Shown here in pieces: positions 1-13,434 of a stretch of DNA of 64,000 bases. Source of the stretch: Rhea pennata (Eukaryota; Chordata; Aves; Rheiformes; Rheidae); the NCBI RefSeq assembly GCF_028389875.1, contig NC_084669.1, positions 9,757,501 through 9,821,500 on the forward strand. Reading direction: 5' to 3'. Position 1 is the stretch's first letter. Each line of letters begins with the position of its first letter. The notes below the pieces were generated by a model. That model was not told where the DNA came from. It was given only the letters and a program-made list of their open reading frames with translations, and searched no databases. Position numbers and translations under genes: made by a program.

Positions 1-2636
1 ATGCCCCTGTTAACATTTAAAGATATTTAAAGGTTATTTTCAGTAAAAAAATAAAAATCTTGATCATTTTACTGGAAGCAGAGTCTCTTAGCAGTAGTAA
101 TTTCTTCTCCTTTGGCTTCCTTTCTATTGGCACCTCACTGCACTTTCCTCTTCTGCTGTATATCAGTATTCCACCTTAACAGAATAAAAAGAGGTGTGCA
201 GTATGTTGGCTTCTTTGGTTGTTCTAGTTTCTTATCACATCTCTCACCTGCTACACCCAGCTCCTGGGCCCACGTCCACAAGTCCTCCAGGGCGCCAAGT
301 AATTCAGTGAGAACTGTCTGCTTAAGTTCAAGTATATCATGATATATTTCCATGGGAGATCTTTGGTTTGCATATGTTTATCACCTTGAACACCATAAGG
401 ATTACTTAATATTTACAGGGAAACATTACAGGGAAAGACAGCATACTATGAGAAGAGCTCAGCTGTGCAGTCTAGCAGTGCTGAGCTTTCAGTAAGGTGT
501 AAAGGCCACTACCTGCCACAAACCTTTCCTCTAAAAAAGGTGGCCTGCTGTAAGGATAGGGCCTCTCCTTCCTACAGAGCCAGTGTAATGCAGGCAAAAC
601 ACTCAAGTGAGAAGAGTGGCTAAAAGGGAACATTAAGAAGAAGAAAATGCAGTCTCTAGGGTTGAAACTGGTACGGCAATTAATTTACTACACCCAAACA
701 TTAACAATGATTACAAAGAGACTGATAGTAACCCACAGACCACAGAGCTCTTCTGAAAACATGATCTTTCTCCAATTGTTCTTTCCTCCTAAGAGGAAGT
801 TAAGGGGTTTAATCAAAAAGAACGGGCATACCTGGGCTTTGGAAGCAGGTATATTCCCTCTCACTTCCAGAAAAGTTAGGGACTTTTGTGGCTATACTGA
901 AAGATGTAAGTAGTTTAAAAAACAAAATAAAACAAAAACCCTACAATTAAAATACTATTCAATTTAAGGAAGTGACCATTTAGAAGAGAGTTAAACCGAT
1001 TACATTAATTTCTAGTTAAAATATACACATAAAAAAAGTGAGAGAACTCTCTTGACTGACTTACTCTTGCTATATGAAGCTAAGTAACTCGAAAAAGTTT
1101 AACTGGATAAGGAATATTTCAGAATGTTTTGATTGTTTTTACTCTAGCATGTTTCTTTAATATGATGTGTAATGATACATCATTTTTAATGACTGATAAT
1201 AGGGTTCTGTTAAAAAGAAAACTTGCCCATCTTAAAAGCCATGCTGTTCTTAAAGAACACAAATTATCTCAGTATCCTTTCATGAGTCCCCATCCCTTTC
1301 GGCATTGTAGAACAGTTTTATTCTGGTTTCAGCCAGGACTTCAGACTTTCTGTTCAGCCCAGGCAAGAAGATGACAGCAGTGATAAAGTGACAGAGTGTA
1401 TGGGACAACATTTCTCAGCCAATTCATCAAAAATCACGAGAACTTTCACACACTTAATGATGTGGAATTGAACTGCTGTCTTACACCTGCAATGATCTAT
1501 TATTAGTCACTGAGATATCCTCCTAATGACTTTTATGTTTGAAGACCTTTTAAAAATTTGAATAAATTTCCCACTGTTATCATACTGTGCAGTAAACATA
1601 CAGGAAAACACATTAGTTTTAAGATCTCTGAAGAAATTTGTGTAGCCTATATTGCTGATTTTATTTCTATGCAGTTAATATTGTTCTATGATTGTCTCTT
1701 TGTCTAAAATAAAATATAGTTCTTTCTACTATTACCTGTATAGTATAGATGATATTTGTGACCACAGCTCATCACGAGCTCTATATTTACTCTCCCGCTG
1801 AAAAATCCCAGATGGGAATTTTTTAACAAGTAATTACAGGATAGAGAGGACATAATGAAAATGCAAACTCAATTGTGCTTGAATTCGCAAAGCATTAAGT
1901 TATGTGTAACAAAATTGAACCTGCTTAAGACCAATTTGGAATTATTCTTCCAAAAGAAGAAAGAAACAGTAAACAATTCATAAATTACACAAATCAATGT
2001 TCAAAATGTAGTTCTACATTTCCACATTAGTCTCAGTAATTAATGATCTGTTTATAGGTCTGTCACTTTGTGATGATCATGCATTACTAGGTCTTACTCC
2101 TACATAACCTTCTTTCCTGCCAGCTTTAATACTTTTACCCAGTCTTATTTCATCATATGTAGTATACCTGTAATTACTGTACACTCTCCTCTCTTTGAAT
2201 TTCTTGTTCTTGAAACCTATTGGCAATAACAAGCACAAGATACTTGTTAAACCTGACTAGAGCTTTTTCAGATCTTAAATTCTTTAAGGCAGACTCTTTG
2301 TTCTTTGTCAGATCCACTTCAGTAAAGTGACATGCAGATTTAGAGCAGCATGCAAATAACAGATTATCATGTTGCCTTTTCCTGTAATGTTGCATCAGAT
2401 TGGTAGAGCAGCAAAATTTCTGGACAAGGAGAATATGTCTCTATTTGAATTTGTTGTCTTTTATAAAATGGATAATCTTTCACTTTTAATAATCAGAAAA
2501 TAGAAATTATACGGAATAAGGACTAAATACTAATCATAAAGACTATTACTAGTACAGTATATTTTATTTAATATGTATAAACATATAAAAGAACATAGCT
2601 ATATAATATGTATACATGTATAAATGTATGTGTATA

Positions 2637-2671
2637 TATGTGTGCATATACACACACACACACATATATAT
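2637..2671. repeat. Mixed (TG/TA/CA) microsatellite
   Basis: Alternating purine-pyrimidine dinucleotides change from TA/TG to CA and back to TA. The tract is partly self-complementary. It lies inside the CASP7 intron. Confidence 0.8.
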
Positions 2672-2794
2672 GGTTAATACCAAATACTCATATGGTATTA
2701 TACTGTATTTGATGATGTAGTACTGGGTCAAATGCCTAAGAAGGCTACATGCTGAAGTACAGTGTAAAACCTACTATAAACTTTAACATGAACC

Positions 2795-2935
2795 ACTGCA
2801 GAAGATGTTGGCCTTTGAGAGATCCAAGTTCTGCTTCCAGCTTTGTCTTTGAATCAATTTATGACCTTGTTAATTCAATCATGTCTCTACTTCTTAGTTT
2901 TCCCACAAATATAACGGGAATAATTGTTTAAAAAC
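2795..2935 (+). repeat. MIR-like SINE remnant
   Basis: The order of blocks follows the MIR core: 'agttctgcttccagctttg', then 'tatgaccttgttaattcaat', then 'cttagttttcccaca' and 'ataacgggaataattg'. These correspond to the 'ordinary text' parts of MIR around the gtgaccttgggcaag and cctcagtttccccat segments. Strongly diverged; assigned by eye. Confidence 0.55.
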
Positions 2936-5124
2936 TCTCATTCTTTGAACTCCCATAGGTATACAATATGGCATTTATTGATAGTACGCAAAAAATTTCT
3001 CATCTAACAGCCACTTAAGGATTTTAACTGTTCTATTCCAACTTTGTGATGGGACTCTGAGCTGGCTGTGGTTTTAAGCAGGATTTGCTCCTATAGCAAG
3101 CTCCTAAAGGATACCAAAAGGCTCTCCATATCAAAAAGACAGAATGAAAACTAAAGTAATTATTTTTTTAGATAGAGAAAGCTCAAAGTGAACTAGCTAG
3201 ACAAGGCAGAAATCTAAAGGTTTGTGCATAGCTCTCTCTTTTACCACTGTGTCCTTCTAGGGTGGGTCCCTGTTCCTAGTCATCTCACACAGTGACTGTC
3301 TGAGTTGCAGCAAACACTTCCTGGCCCCCTCTGATTGCAAGGTAATTCCTTCCATCCCTACAGAGGCTGGGGCTTGGCCGCCTGCTGCAGCTCCTTCCTG
3401 CAGCCCCGCAGTCTGCACGCAAGAGCTTCCAGATCCTGGGCTGCGACTGCCCAATACACCTACCAACCACAGACTATAGGCTCTCAAACTTTTTCTCTTG
3501 AAGCATACTACAAGGTCTGATGTGATTTCTATCTCTTTTCAGACAACCACACCTTACCAACTACTCTCTTGAAAGAGTAAATCAAGTAAGAAAATAAATA
3601 AAGCCTCTCAAAATCCCTTTTTAACAAAGGTTACCTAACTTTCTAAATTATGTGCTAGGAGATAAACTGAAAAGCAGCTTAACAGTTCAAATGATTGCTT
3701 CATGATGAGCCTTCAATAATGCAAGAAAAAGTTCAAGTAAATATTTTATACTTTCAATTTCCATACAGAAATCTATTATTTGACAATTTTGAGATGTCTA
3801 GTGACTTTGGTAGATTAGCACTACTAAATAACCAGTTTGCAGAGAAGGCTGTTTCTAAATATGCTCCAGAGAATTAAGAAGGGAAAACAAAAGAAATTTC
3901 TCACATTAGAGTCAGAATCTTCTGAATATAATAGAAATTCTTCATTTAGAAGAAAAAAGAAAAGAGGTCCTACACAACTGAACATAACAATTTTCCCCCA
4001 AACACCTAGACATTATTTCACCTATATTGCTTACTATGGCTTATTTTGGTCTTACACAAAAGGCATGAAAACTGTCAGCAGTGATTTAGAAAGAAGTAAT
4101 GCAATATAAGCAATACAACACAAAATAATAACAAAAATATAAAAAACAGTCAGGCAGTCCTAGATTTCTAATCCCTTTAGTGGTCCTGTTTTCTGTGTTA
4201 ATGAAATTTTAAATAATGGTGAAAATGCCAAACTGGTAATACTGGAGTCTAAGGTTTATATTTTTCAGTGACATGGGCATTGTCTGCTTCTTCATACACC
4301 TCTCTGCCCAAGAGTTTAAACCTTGAGAGTCCCTTTTGGGAAGGGATGGAATGAAATGTAATGACCACCGCGCCATCCCAATGCACAGGTCCTCAGGAAC
4401 CCACCCAACTACTCTCCTAGCAGCAGGCTTACTAAAGGCAACAGGACTCACCACGCAGTAAAACAAAACCTGTTTATATGTGTTTTCAGGATCAGGGCCA
4501 TAATAAATATTTAGGTCCCAGCTTATTTTTAGAAGAGCCATTCATTTTATGATTTATTAAGGTCATCTTTGGAAGTAGACTCTCAGATCACACACTAACA
4601 AAGGCTAGTTTTTATATCCCAATGCATTAGAAGAAAAACACATAAATGTCTGGTGGCTGGAAACAAGACTCAAGATTAAATTTTACAGAATGAAAGATAA
4701 TATGGTTGAGAGAGAGCTCAGGAAACATTAATAAATTTCTCTGCTCAAGGCAGGATTGGGTTCATTCATTCAATAAAATATTATCATATTAATAATCTTC
4801 TTGTGTTCTTATTATAACTTATGTAGCAGTATTATTACAGATTTTGCATAAAATTCTCAAAGTTATAATGCTTCATTTTTTAAAGAAATCCTGCCATTTT
4901 CCTATTTCTCACAGTATGCTGTATCACCTCCTACAACAGAACACAAGTCATAAAAATATTTAAGATTATATGTTAACTATGCTTTTTAAATTTTTTTTTT
5001 AAATACAAACTATTTAATAAAAAGAAAATATGTGATCAATTCTATGGGAGGGATACATTGTACTGTTCACAGAGCCATATAGTTGTGCTCAGGACAGAGA
5101 ACTGAATATGAATGCTGCTACGGT

Positions 5125-5240
5125 TGTTGAACAACTTTGTGAAAGTAATTCCACATTTTTGAGTCTTAAGTTTTGAGTCTTAAGTTTTCCATTATAAAAT
5201 GGAGCCCAAACAGACTTATCTCATAAAGCAATTGCAGCTT
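5125..5240 (+). repeat. MIR-like SINE remnant with 14-bp tandem duplication
   Basis: The end 'ttttccattataaaatgga' followed by 'cttatctcataaagc' matches the MIR segment that reads roughly 'tttcccatctgtaaaatgga...cctcatagg'. Inside it the 14-mer GAGTCTTAAGTTTT occurs twice in direct tandem (5161-5174 and 5175-5188), a local duplication after insertion. Confidence 0.5.
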
Positions 5241-6709
5241 TCATGGTTTCTTTAAACAGAGATTTTAGTATGCAGTAACCTAGAGAATGAATTTAATATG
5301 CACTATATCAGCCTTACGGATCACATTTTGGTAGAATCTTTAGGTCCAGAGCGCGTGGGTAGCTTACTGCCATGTTCCGGGTGGAAACGACTGCCTGATA
5401 CAAAGGCAGTTGTGCACTATGGAGGTTAATAATGGATCTTAGCACAGAACCACTAATATACTGTAATTCCTATTTACAATTACTGCATATTGGCCTCCCT
5501 GAATAGATAAACCCTCAATGCTTACACAAGATTATTTTAGGTCAACTATAAAATGGAGAGAGTTGCAGTCCACAGAATATGGTATTTCCCCAAAGTATAT
5601 AAGGGCCTAAAAGACATCTGGGACCTTGGGTTTAACAGTCAGGATACCACAGCTTATCAAGTTGCAACTATTTGGCAGAATTGAAATAATGGTTATGTGC
5701 ATGCTCCACATCATTTGAAAGCACAATGCAAAATACATCAGCTTTAACCGCAATAAGGCCTAATCTACCACAAGGATGGCTTAGCAGAACATACTTTGTT
5801 TTGCAACAGTCCATGAAGTGCACAAAACCAACTAGTGATCAGCAACATGCTAAACTGCAGCAATTTACTCATCTTTGTGCAAGTGTACTTTTTGTTTGAT
5901 CTTTCACAAAATGAACCACAAAACCTTATTCAATAATTTCTACAAATTGTAGCTTCCGTTTAATCTACAGAACATCCTTTATATTTATACCCCCCTCTTT
6001 CTCCCCCCCCCTTTTTTTTTAAGATGCCATGTACTAAATAAAATATTCCAGTGGTTAGATGTCCTCACTACTAAAAATCCGCCTGAAAGAAATTACTTGG
6101 TATAAACAGATCCAACAACACAGTGAAAGCTTATGAATTAGATTAGAATTTAATTAGAAAAATGCTTCCCTTCTCCTAATCTCCTCCTTCACATACATAC
6201 TTGTATACTACAATCAAATCACCTTTTACTTTTACTTAGAGAAAGTAAATAGATTACATTTTAAATTCCTCACTATAGGGCATTTTTCAGAATCTGAATT
6301 TCTGTTCCAGCTTTCTTGCCTCCTTTTATATTCAGATCCTTCCTCAATTAGGCACAAGAATCTTTGCCAGGAGCTCAGAAGACAGAGAATGCTGTCTGGG
6401 ACAACTGCCCCGGCTGGAAATGTGCCAGATAGTAGGAGCAGCGGAGCTATTTGAAAAGGTAAGTCCTAAGAGTATACCTTCTGACATACTTTGTTTATTA
6501 TAGATACACTTTTGGAATTTTGTTAGTTATATCTAAATATGTCTTCCTGTCCTTTTGAACTACACACTGTGGCCTGAATTGTGGCTGCAATTTTATTCAT
6601 TACATATAAATGGAACAGATGAAGCACAGTGGTGCTCAGGCAGCTTTATTTTACAAAAAAGTTATTGGAAACAGCTTGTTACGTCTAACATTGTGTCCAC
6701 AGTTAACAT

Positions 6710-6722
6710 GGGGGGGGGGGGG
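6710..6722. repeat. 13-base G homopolymer
   Basis: An uninterrupted run of 13 G on the plus strand inside the CASP7 intron. Its exact length is prone to sequencing error. Confidence 0.9.
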
Positions 6723-8641
6723 AGCCAGGCAGGGTGACATCGTAAGACTGATTTACAGCCTACACGACAATTTTGCGTATAACTCGTGCAGTTAAGAGGA
6801 CCAAAACAGAATAAGCTCTAGATTCTCAACTCTCTATTTATATTTCTGCATGATATCTGCGGTGCAAGACTCACAGTGTGTTATGCAACACAGTATTCAA
6901 ATAACATTCAAAAGGTAAAGTTTTACAAATAAAAGATAATGCATACTATCGCTTGCTGAAAGGCTTTCTGCTCATTTCTACAAAACCTGCACATACATGC
7001 TTTCCACAGGCATTCTGGAAATTGAAATCTTGCGGGATCCTATCCTAGGTAGTAGAGTGTACCTCAGCAATTCCCATTTATGCCCTAAAATAAAAGAGAA
7101 AACTCCTCTTATCTATTACAGGTACTAGCAACAATTAGCTGGTATTTTTTTTTATGGACAGCACGGAAAATAACTCAAAATAAAGCAAAAACTCAAAAAA
7201 AAAAAAAACTATTTCTTAGGGAACATTCTGGCTAGGATTAGCAATTGCAAAATGCCAACAGAGTTATAATTAGCTTGATATAAGCTAAACTCTTTTAGGA
7301 TATTCATTCATAGACTTCAAAAAGGCGGCATAGAAGGACGGAAATACAGCACATTCTACAGTACCTTGGCTCATCATCAAATGGCACTCCACACTGCATC
7401 TGAAAATAGCTTCACTTTGTGTTCAAGAGCAAGTGTAATCTTCTTTACTAATGCTAGGAGCCCACCATGCTCAGGGCTACAATGGAGAGTGAAACAGGAT
7501 GCTCTGTGTTCAGGCCCAAAGATTTGCCTGTGTCAGCAGTGGGTCACGCTGGACTTTTCTGTGGGGCTATTCAACCCTCCATAGCTATCGCCCTGCAAGC
7601 TGAGGTCATGCAGGCCTGATCTACCTTTGCTGACAAGCAGAAAACACACTCCTATCACTGATTCTACACTGCCCCAGCACAAGACTGTAGGAAAATACAG
7701 CAGATCTTAAGGTGGGAGGTGAGATAGCAAACTTTTAATACATTTTTCTTCCTTCTCTCAGAACCTTATCCATCATCACCACAATATTTACACAATGAAC
7801 TTTTTTTTTAAAAAAAAACAAAACATCAAACTATCATACACAGTTTACAAAATTCCTTTAGCACTCTATTTCATAGAACTGTTTCTTTTACATATACTCT
7901 TACATAGTTTTGATTTATTATAAATTCAGATTAATTTGTTGTTAGTTGCTTTAAAATAAGTTATACTGTATAATAGCTTTCCTCCCTATTTTGAACAACA
8001 CTGAGAAATTTATCTCTTTTGTTGCAATAAATTCAATGAAAAGGAATTCTGATTCTTGACTTGTAGCTGTGATTGCTACAAATACAGTTCAAGGATAACT
8101 CAATGTTTGCTATGCTTCACATGAGAAAGTCTCTAAGGAGACTGGAAACAAACACTTGCTGCAAATTAGTGACTTCTTATGCTTTAGACTAGATGCAAGT
8201 TCAAAGTACTTGGGCATTTCCCATATATTACACTCAGCAAGTCTCCAAGAGGAAAGTACAAGCACTGACCACAATTTTAACTAGTTGTTATTCAAACACT
8301 CCTGCAGTATTCCCTAAGAGTTGGTCCTAGATCTCACAAAAACTACAAAACCAAAACTAGCTTAAAAGAGATTAAGGCAAATGAAGTACCTGTTATACTA
8401 TGTTAAAATCTCTCATAATGCCTTTGTAGGAATAAACATTGGCAGTACAAACTACAGATGTTTGAACCTACTGTTTCTGAAATTACATGGTTAGTGCTTC
8501 AGGAGAAATATACACTGGTATTTAGCTTATGTAAAGTAAAACCCACAAACTCCAAACAAAATTAATTTGATATTGTGCTAGACTTTGAAGTCAGGATTTG
8601 GAGTTAGTAAACATCAAAATCAGGATACTTCAAAGTTAGTT

Positions 8642-8643
8642 TA

Positions 8644-8674
<31 letters not shown>

Positions 8675-8675
8675 T
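8642..8675. repeat. (TA)n microsatellite followed by poly-T
   Basis: About twelve TA units run directly into a T tract. The following 'cctttacag' resembles a plus-strand splice acceptor, but no supported exon follows it. Confidence 0.85.
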
Positions 8676-10914
8676 CCTTTACAGGGTAAAATCAAGGCCT
8701 GCAGTGCTTACAGCCATAAAGGAAACCTGAGGCTGAACCAAGAGTTCAGTTCAGATCTCTGAGTTCCAGCCCAGAGCATAACTTCAGTTAAGGAAACATT
8801 CATTAGCTGTTTTCTGTTGCAAACTATCTATTTTTGATCTATCTAATCTAAGGATAAAGAGATACTTTTCTTACTGATGTTTATTTTAAAAAGATCTGTA
8901 ATATTTGGAGGCTGAAAACCTGTTATGGAACTGTAAAAGTTATGTTGAAACAGATGAGGTATCACTGAAGGCATCATTTGACTTTGAACACACTGATTTC
9001 AAGGCAGGAACAGCTGACATTAACACAGTGCTTCACAGGCACTGGCTGCTAGCAGCAGGAAGTTTTCTACACATAAAGCAATTCATTTATAAGATCAGGC
9101 ACAGTGTTTCCAAATGGCCCAAACAATATAAAATGGGTAAATCTGCAAAAAAATCTGGGTGAGGGGAAAAAACCCATACACTGTGAAATTATTCTTCCAC
9201 CAGTTCTACCTGTGAAATAATTTCCTATAAACTGGATAAAAAGAAACTGCTAGCAATCAAAAGTGGGTGGAAAATAACTTCAAAAGCATGGAAGAACAAC
9301 AAAAGAGCAAGTTTGACACAAATACAATTTTCCAGGCTTGTAACAGTGCCAAAGCTGTCTGGTTATTGTAACTGGTTATTAATCTGTATCAGGGATTTTC
9401 CTGAAGGGATTCAAGTCTCACTTAATTAGGTGATCTACCAACTTAACAGCCTACTACCATCATGAGAGTTATACAGGATAATCCATTTTCATGGAAATAT
9501 GTTTAAAACCTAGGGACATAAAGGGATATTTTAATGCTGAATGTCAAAAAAATAAGTATTTCTTCTTTGAAAGCTAAGGCCATTTAGAGAAATATGGCTA
9601 TATTGAGACATGAGTCATGAAGATAAATTACACTACTTCACTAACATCTGCACTTCCCCCAGTCTGAGGCTCTAAAACCTCAATAAACATCATATATATG
9701 AAAAAAGCCCTATTTAGCTGCAAATTTTTTGACTTAAATACTAATTTGCTCGGGTATTTAATTGACAGATATCATAATTACTGAAATACAGAAGACCAGA
9801 TACGCACTGATTTTTCTGGCAGATTTTCAAATTAATTAAAATGGAGTCTCTGACTTGGCAGAAATAAATACTTCACAGATATTTTGTTGCTTTGCACTGT
9901 GACTATATGTCAGTGTACCTTACAAATGTCTCAAATGCCTCACTGAAGTTTTATTACAATTCATTTGATGTTTCTGAATTAAAGCCACTATAGGAGTATA
10001 AAGAGTTTCAGTTCAGTGATAACTAGGTATTCATAGGAATTTTTAAATATAGTTTTGAATGCTGTTTTGTGCTTCCAAATGAATACTGAATGCAAACAGA
10101 TAGCAGGACTGAAGTAGAAAAAGGATAAAAGTAACTAAGAGGCAAATGGTTCTATACAAGTAAATTAGAAAATAATTGGTATCTAGATACTACTAACACT
10201 TATCCTTTACTGCATTAATCTTAACTGAAGCCCACAATCATGATTGTTGACATAGCAAATGCTAGTCTACTAAACATTAGTAATTTTCAGATATACACCT
10301 TTAAAAACTCTGTATTATGAGAATCCTATCCTTAATGCCATGAAACCAGAATTTTATTCTATTTCATGATGTTACCTGGATGCTAAAATACATCTGGCTA
10401 GCATGTTTCTTACCTCGCAATGGAATGCCCCATTGAAAGAAAAAAGACACTGAATAAAGTTACTAAATAATCCTGTGGTGAAGTGAGACTATTTTTAAAG
10501 ATAATTGCTTAAATAATATTACAGAGCACATAAAGAACAGAAAAGGAAAAGTTCTATGGCTCTGTTTCTAATTGTCACACAAAGAATTAAAATACACATT
10601 TCAAATCATCAGCCCAATTTTCTTTTATTCGTGACATTTACAGCTGTGCTGTGCTCAGGCTTGCCACAGAATCCTGCTATTTCTACTTTCTGAAGCACAA
10701 TGTTTTGTTACACTGCAACTTTACATAACTTGTCCAGTACAGTAACTTTTTTTGTAGTAAACAAAAGTGATACCAGCCTGCCATCTAGTGGCTTAAAAAC
10801 CCTAAAACAAACAAAGCAAAGGCAAATGTTAATTCAAAACTTAATTCTTCAAACACTTCTCCTCCCAAACACTTTTTACCCAACAAAATTAAGCAAGTAT
10901 TACTACTTTTTCAA

Positions 10915-11005
10915 GAGAAGAAAACATACAGAAGAGAATTCCCTGAACTGTGGTACAGAGAGAAGAGCTTGCCCAAGTCATGGCTCATTTTGAGCCCTGG
11001 GGCCT
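10915..11005 (-). repeat. MIR-like SINE remnant
   Basis: The stretch 'ccctgaactgtggtacagag' then 'gagcttgcccaagtcatgg' matches the reverse strand of MIR (actgaggcacagagag...gtgacttgcccaaggtca). Confidence 0.55.
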
Positions 11006-11529
11006 CCTCAGTAAGGCTTCTCGGAGAGAAGCATGCTGTAGGAAAGATTTTCACTTACATCCGTTTACTGCTCTTGCTACATAAATTTCCAGTCATGAAG
11101 ACGCAAGAATGAATTGGAGTTGTGAAACAGCTGTCCTTTCTGCATGGCTCTGAATTAATTTCTCAATGATTTGTTCTCGTCAACATTAAAATTAACATCC
11201 TAATTTAACAATCCAACTACTCTCTTATGAGCCTACATAAGTATTTAAGTGATAATAAATGAAATGCACTGTATGATTTCCTTGAAACTACAGCCCAGCT
11301 GGTAAACATTGGTTTGCTAAAACAGATCTATGGGCCAAAAAGTTATAGTTATCTAAATTTTTCTAGACACTTTTTAGTAACATGAAATTAATACTTACAA
11401 AAGTGGAGAACACAGAGCTACAGAGGTTCCAACTAAAAGTAGGGGCTAGCAATAAGTGTTAAGAGAACCAATGAAAGAAATTGAATGCAGGACATATTCT
11501 CACAGAACCCTTCTTGCACCAAAGATTTT

Positions 11530-11850
11530 AATATTGATATCCCCAATGGACTTTTCTTCCAAGAAATCATCTAATCTCTTTTCAACTCATCTAAAATCTT
11601 GACATCTACATTATTTTATGGCTCTAAGTTCTATGTCAGCATTTTGCACTATGTAAAAAAACCCCATCTTTCTGGTTGATTCAAATCTACTGCATGGACA
11701 TTACATAAAAACTCGATGACATCCAATGAAAAGTTCAATGAACAGTCGTTCTCTATCTCCTTGACATTCATGATTTTAGACCTCTATTATATCCCCTCTT
11801 CCTTTATCCTCTCACATTCCTTCCACGTTTTATTCCAGACCAAGGAGTTT
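11530..11850 (-). repeat. CR1-type LINE fragment (end of ORF2), decayed
   Basis: The plus strand carries 'ggctctaagttctatgtcag', 'tcgttctctatctccttgac' and 'catgattttagacctctatt' followed by 'atatcccctcttcc'. This is the block order of the antisense of the ORF2 C-terminus in CR1-like LINEs of reptiles, where the reverse strand encodes a peptide like LRGDMIEVYKIM. Here the reverse strand gives recognisable but stop-containing versions. The element is an old, 5'-truncated fragment. Confidence 0.55.
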
Positions 11851-12354
11851 TGGTTTCAGTAAGACAAAAACTTTGTCAATGTGCTTAGATTTTTAAGACT
11901 TTTCCTGTCAATCATCACTTTCGGCAAAATTCTCTGCTAGATTTATCAGATTTTCTACAAAATGTTGAATTGTCTCAATTACTTCATTATTTTCTGTATT
12001 TATTCAGTCTAAGTGATTTTTTACTTCTAAAGAAAAATGGTTCCAATTGTATATTCAAGGCATTCCCAAAAGATGAATGCTATTTGAACAATTTCTTATT
12101 AAAATAAAAGTGATAGAAATGCTGATTCTTGTCTGGAATAATTAGCTATGAGTGGCATAATTTAGTAATAGTATAAGTGTATCACTTCATATAAGAAAGA
12201 CCAATTCAGATATTAAAATACATATTTTATAAGTTTTAGAAGAAATATTTGAAAAACACTAGGCAAGAATTAGAAATAAATGTTATCTTCTCTATTTTGT
12301 ATCATGCAAATTTGCAAAAATTAATACACATACACATCAAAAACTACTTTTTAG

Positions 12355-12475
12355 GAATGTGAACATAAGAAATGGGGAAAGTCAAGTGATTCTGCCCAGA
12401 ACCACATCAAAAGTCTCCTGTAAAAGAAGTGAAGTTGCATTAGTCCAAGATTTGCTACCCTCATTAGATTCTTTT
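12355..12475 (-). repeat. MIR-like SINE remnant
   Basis: The sequence 'gaaatggggaaagtcaagtg' then 'attctgcccagaaccacatc' fits the reverse strand of MIR (gggaaactgag...aagtgacttgcccaaggtcacac). Weak and diverged. Confidence 0.4.
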
Positions 12476-13321
12476 ATAAGTAGCAGAAATATAATTTTAT
12501 TCTCTATGCAATTCCTTTGAATTAGATTGTTCTCTTGAACTCTTGAATGTGAATGCCTAGCAGTAAAAAAAAAAATAAAAAAAAAAAACTAAATACAATA
12601 GTCTTTATAATAAACATCTCTAATAAAACCTCGTTAAATCCAAGAAATTCATAACCTGAAATAGTAATCTCTCACATTCTCCAGCAAATTTTACACGTCC
12701 ACTTTTCATCTTTTGCATTTTCAGTCACATTTATCTACCACTTTTAGGAGCACAGACAAGCAGCCATAGTTATAGTTTCCTATATATTTAATGAAAGTAG
12801 GATTATGCTTTAGTGAGACTACTTACTCTTTAAAATGAAAGGCCTTTAATTTATTCTGTGGCAGGTTACATCTCTAGACTCAATAAAGCTTCTTTGTGCT
12901 ACAACCTAGATAGCATATTCAGGCTTTAAACTAGCTTAAATAGTCAGCAGGGGATTCCAATATGTAGAAGATTAGCTGAGCTGAATGCAGTAAAACAGGT
13001 AATTAATGGCATATTTAATTCCGAGCTCCATTACAGGGCAATGTTTAAGATGAGGGGCTACAGCTGATGCTAAATGAACTTAGTGGTCTGTTGACTACCA
13101 AACAAAGTGGCTGGGAGATACTTCAGGTCTCTGTAAATCAGAGCAGCTTCGTGACTATTCAGCTGTAGGGTACAGATCAGATACATTAAACCTATACAAC
13201 ATAAAACCACCTCACTGTCTAGAGCCATCTGTGATGCTATGTAAGTGGCAAACTGAACATTAAAGTCCTGTCATAAGGTAATATCATAGATGATACAAAA
13301 ATAACAAAAGTCATAACTTAC

Positions 13322-13434
13322 TTTAGAAAAAGTGAGAATCTGCCACTTCTGTCTGGTTTTGCATCAACTGTATCACCTTGGTCTTCATTATTTCTGTTTT
13401 GAATGGAGCGATCAACATGCTGGTTTCCTGACAT
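13322..13434 (-). CDS. CASP7: Caspase-7, first coding exon (partial CDS)
   Basis: This exon encodes the N-terminal pro-peptide of the executioner caspase-7, a cytosolic cysteine protease that cleaves proteins after Asp during apoptosis. Read on the minus strand from the ATG at 13434, it gives 37 codons plus two bases. The diagnostic block is TVDAKPDRS (residues 22-30), which matches the mammalian SVDAKPDRS. In mammals the N-peptide is removed after DSVD; here the site is DTVD (residues 21-24) followed by Ala25. The exon is bounded by an acceptor ending in CTGTAG immediately before the ATG and by a strong donor, AAA|GTAAGTT (minus strand, 13321 downward). The ATG at the very start of the exon agrees with the gene structure in mammals. 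The first 20 residues are not clearly conserved. The catalytic His and Cys are encoded by later exons outside the window. NRAP on the other strand gives the same neighbourhood as in mammals. Confidence 0.85.

Larger units (their letters stand above)
1..13321 (-). other. CASP7: CASP7 intron 2 (rest of gene expected left of window)
   Basis: This is the sequence downstream, on the minus strand, of the first CASP7 coding exon. I looked on the minus strand for the caspase-7 catalytic signatures (IIINNKNF, LLSHGEE, QACRG and the C-terminal IPCVVSML) and found none, so the remaining exons probably lie beyond the left edge. In human CASP7 the matching intron is also long. What it does hold is decayed MIR-like and CR1 pieces (entered separately), a (TA)n tract, a 13-base G run and ordinary AT-rich sequence. 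The open frames here are short, lack family similarity and have no convincing splice sites. Confidence 0.6.

Noticed and set aside
135..353. Minus-strand frame of 72 codons at the left edge
   Set aside because: It could be helical by composition but matches no CASP7 exon, and the plus strand is open over the same bases.
4209..4541. Minus-strand open frame of 110 codons
   Set aside because: It lies in the CASP7 intron, on the CASP7 strand, but shows no caspase similarity, no flanking consensus splice sites and no family that I recognise.
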